Source of the DNA: an uncultured Blautia sp.
GTDB taxonomy: Bacteria; Bacillota; Clostridia; Lachnospirales; Lachnospiraceae
Length of the DNA stretch: 7,466 nt
Reading direction: 5' to 3'
NCBI GenBank assembly: GCA_934378195.1
Contig: CAKRPO010000079.1
Location: 1-7,466 of the forward strand
The notes under the pieces are model-generated. The model was not told where the DNA came from. It ran no database searches and saw nothing but the letters and a program-made list of their open reading frames with translations. Made by a program: the position numbers and the translations under genes. Shown piece after piece: positions 7,360-7,466 of the stretch (position 1 is the first letter of the stretch; each line of letters starts with the position of its first letter).

Positions 7360-7387
7360 ATAGGAACATTACGGAGTAATTTCCTAT
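7360..7387. repeat. 12-bp imperfect palindrome
   Basis: ATAGGAA (7360-7366) pairs with TTCCTAT (7381-7387), and ATTAC (7368-7372) with GTAAT (7376-7380), around loop GGA and with a single bulged C at 7367. That gives twelve pairs in 28 bases. It may be an operator-like palindrome or another arm of the structured region. No T-run follows it on either strand. Confidence 0.5.
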
Positions 7388-7400
7388 AAAGATTAGGGTG

Positions 7401-7422
7401 TCAAAAGGTTTATAACTTTTGA
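7401..7422. repeat. 7-bp inverted repeat
   Basis: TCAAAAG (7401-7407) and CTTTTGA (7416-7422) form a perfect 7-bp AT-rich stem with an eight-base loop. On the minus strand its far end overlaps a consensus-like TTGACA (7405-7400), but no good -10 hexamer lies at normal distance. It could be a protein-binding palindrome; its function is unknown. Confidence 0.35.
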
Positions 7423-7466
7423 TATAAATTTGTACCTTGAAAACTTAACACGATATGTAAAAACAT

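Larger units (their letters stand above)
7156..7466. other. Intergenic region upstream of the signalling operon
   Basis: No credible coding region is seen on either strand across these 311 bases. The part next to the gene (7156-7220) is AT-rich and holds the ribosome binding site and a weak promoter candidate. From about 7220 to 7422 nearly every segment belongs to an inverted repeat. From about 7423 to the edge the sequence is AT-rich, with a CTTGAAAACTTAACA segment (7436-7450). The whole may be a leader, a small RNA locus or a short palindromic mobile element. Confidence 0.6.

Noticed and set aside
7220..7422. CRISPR array
   Set aside because: The repeats are inverted and all differ from one another; there is no regularly spaced direct repeat.

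Overview
The window is one end of a tandem signalling locus, most likely from a Gram-positive gut-type anaerobe in the class Clostridia (Lachnospiraceae-like). This placement is an inference. It rests on moderate GC, strong AGGAGG-type ribosome binding sites, two Gram-positive lipoprotein signal peptides, and hybrid histidine kinases with large extracellular sensor regions of the kind common in that family. No rRNA or housekeeping marker is present to confirm it.

All four genes lie on the minus strand and read right to left as one tightly packed unit: (A) a family-3 solute-binding lipoprotein (7155 to 6340); (B) a hybrid sensor histidine kinase with a Cache-like extracellular sensor and one receiver domain (6350 to 4191, overlapping A); (C) a family-1 solute-binding lipoprotein with an unusual C-terminal half resembling the substrate-binding domain of 5'-nucleotidases (4162 to 2312, 28 bp after B); and (D) a second hybrid histidine kinase with a Cache-like sensor, a PAS domain, a kinase core and the start of a receiver domain (start at 2306, 5 bp after C, running off the left edge). 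The long plus-strand open frames opposite these genes are antisense shadows.

The alternating order lipoprotein / kinase / lipoprotein / kinase, with no ABC permease or ATPase, suggests that the binding proteins serve as ligand-presenting co-receptors for the two kinases rather than for nutrient import. No DNA-binding response regulator or HPt protein is visible; if there is one it lies beyond the left edge or elsewhere in the genome.

The right end (7156-7466) has no gene. It carries an unusually dense run of inverted repeats between about 7220 and 7422, including a nested pair of perfect stems at 7288-7331 and a GC-rich hairpin followed by five T residues at 7333-7354. It could be a leader, a small structured RNA, or a palindromic intergenic repeat; the sequence alone does not decide.
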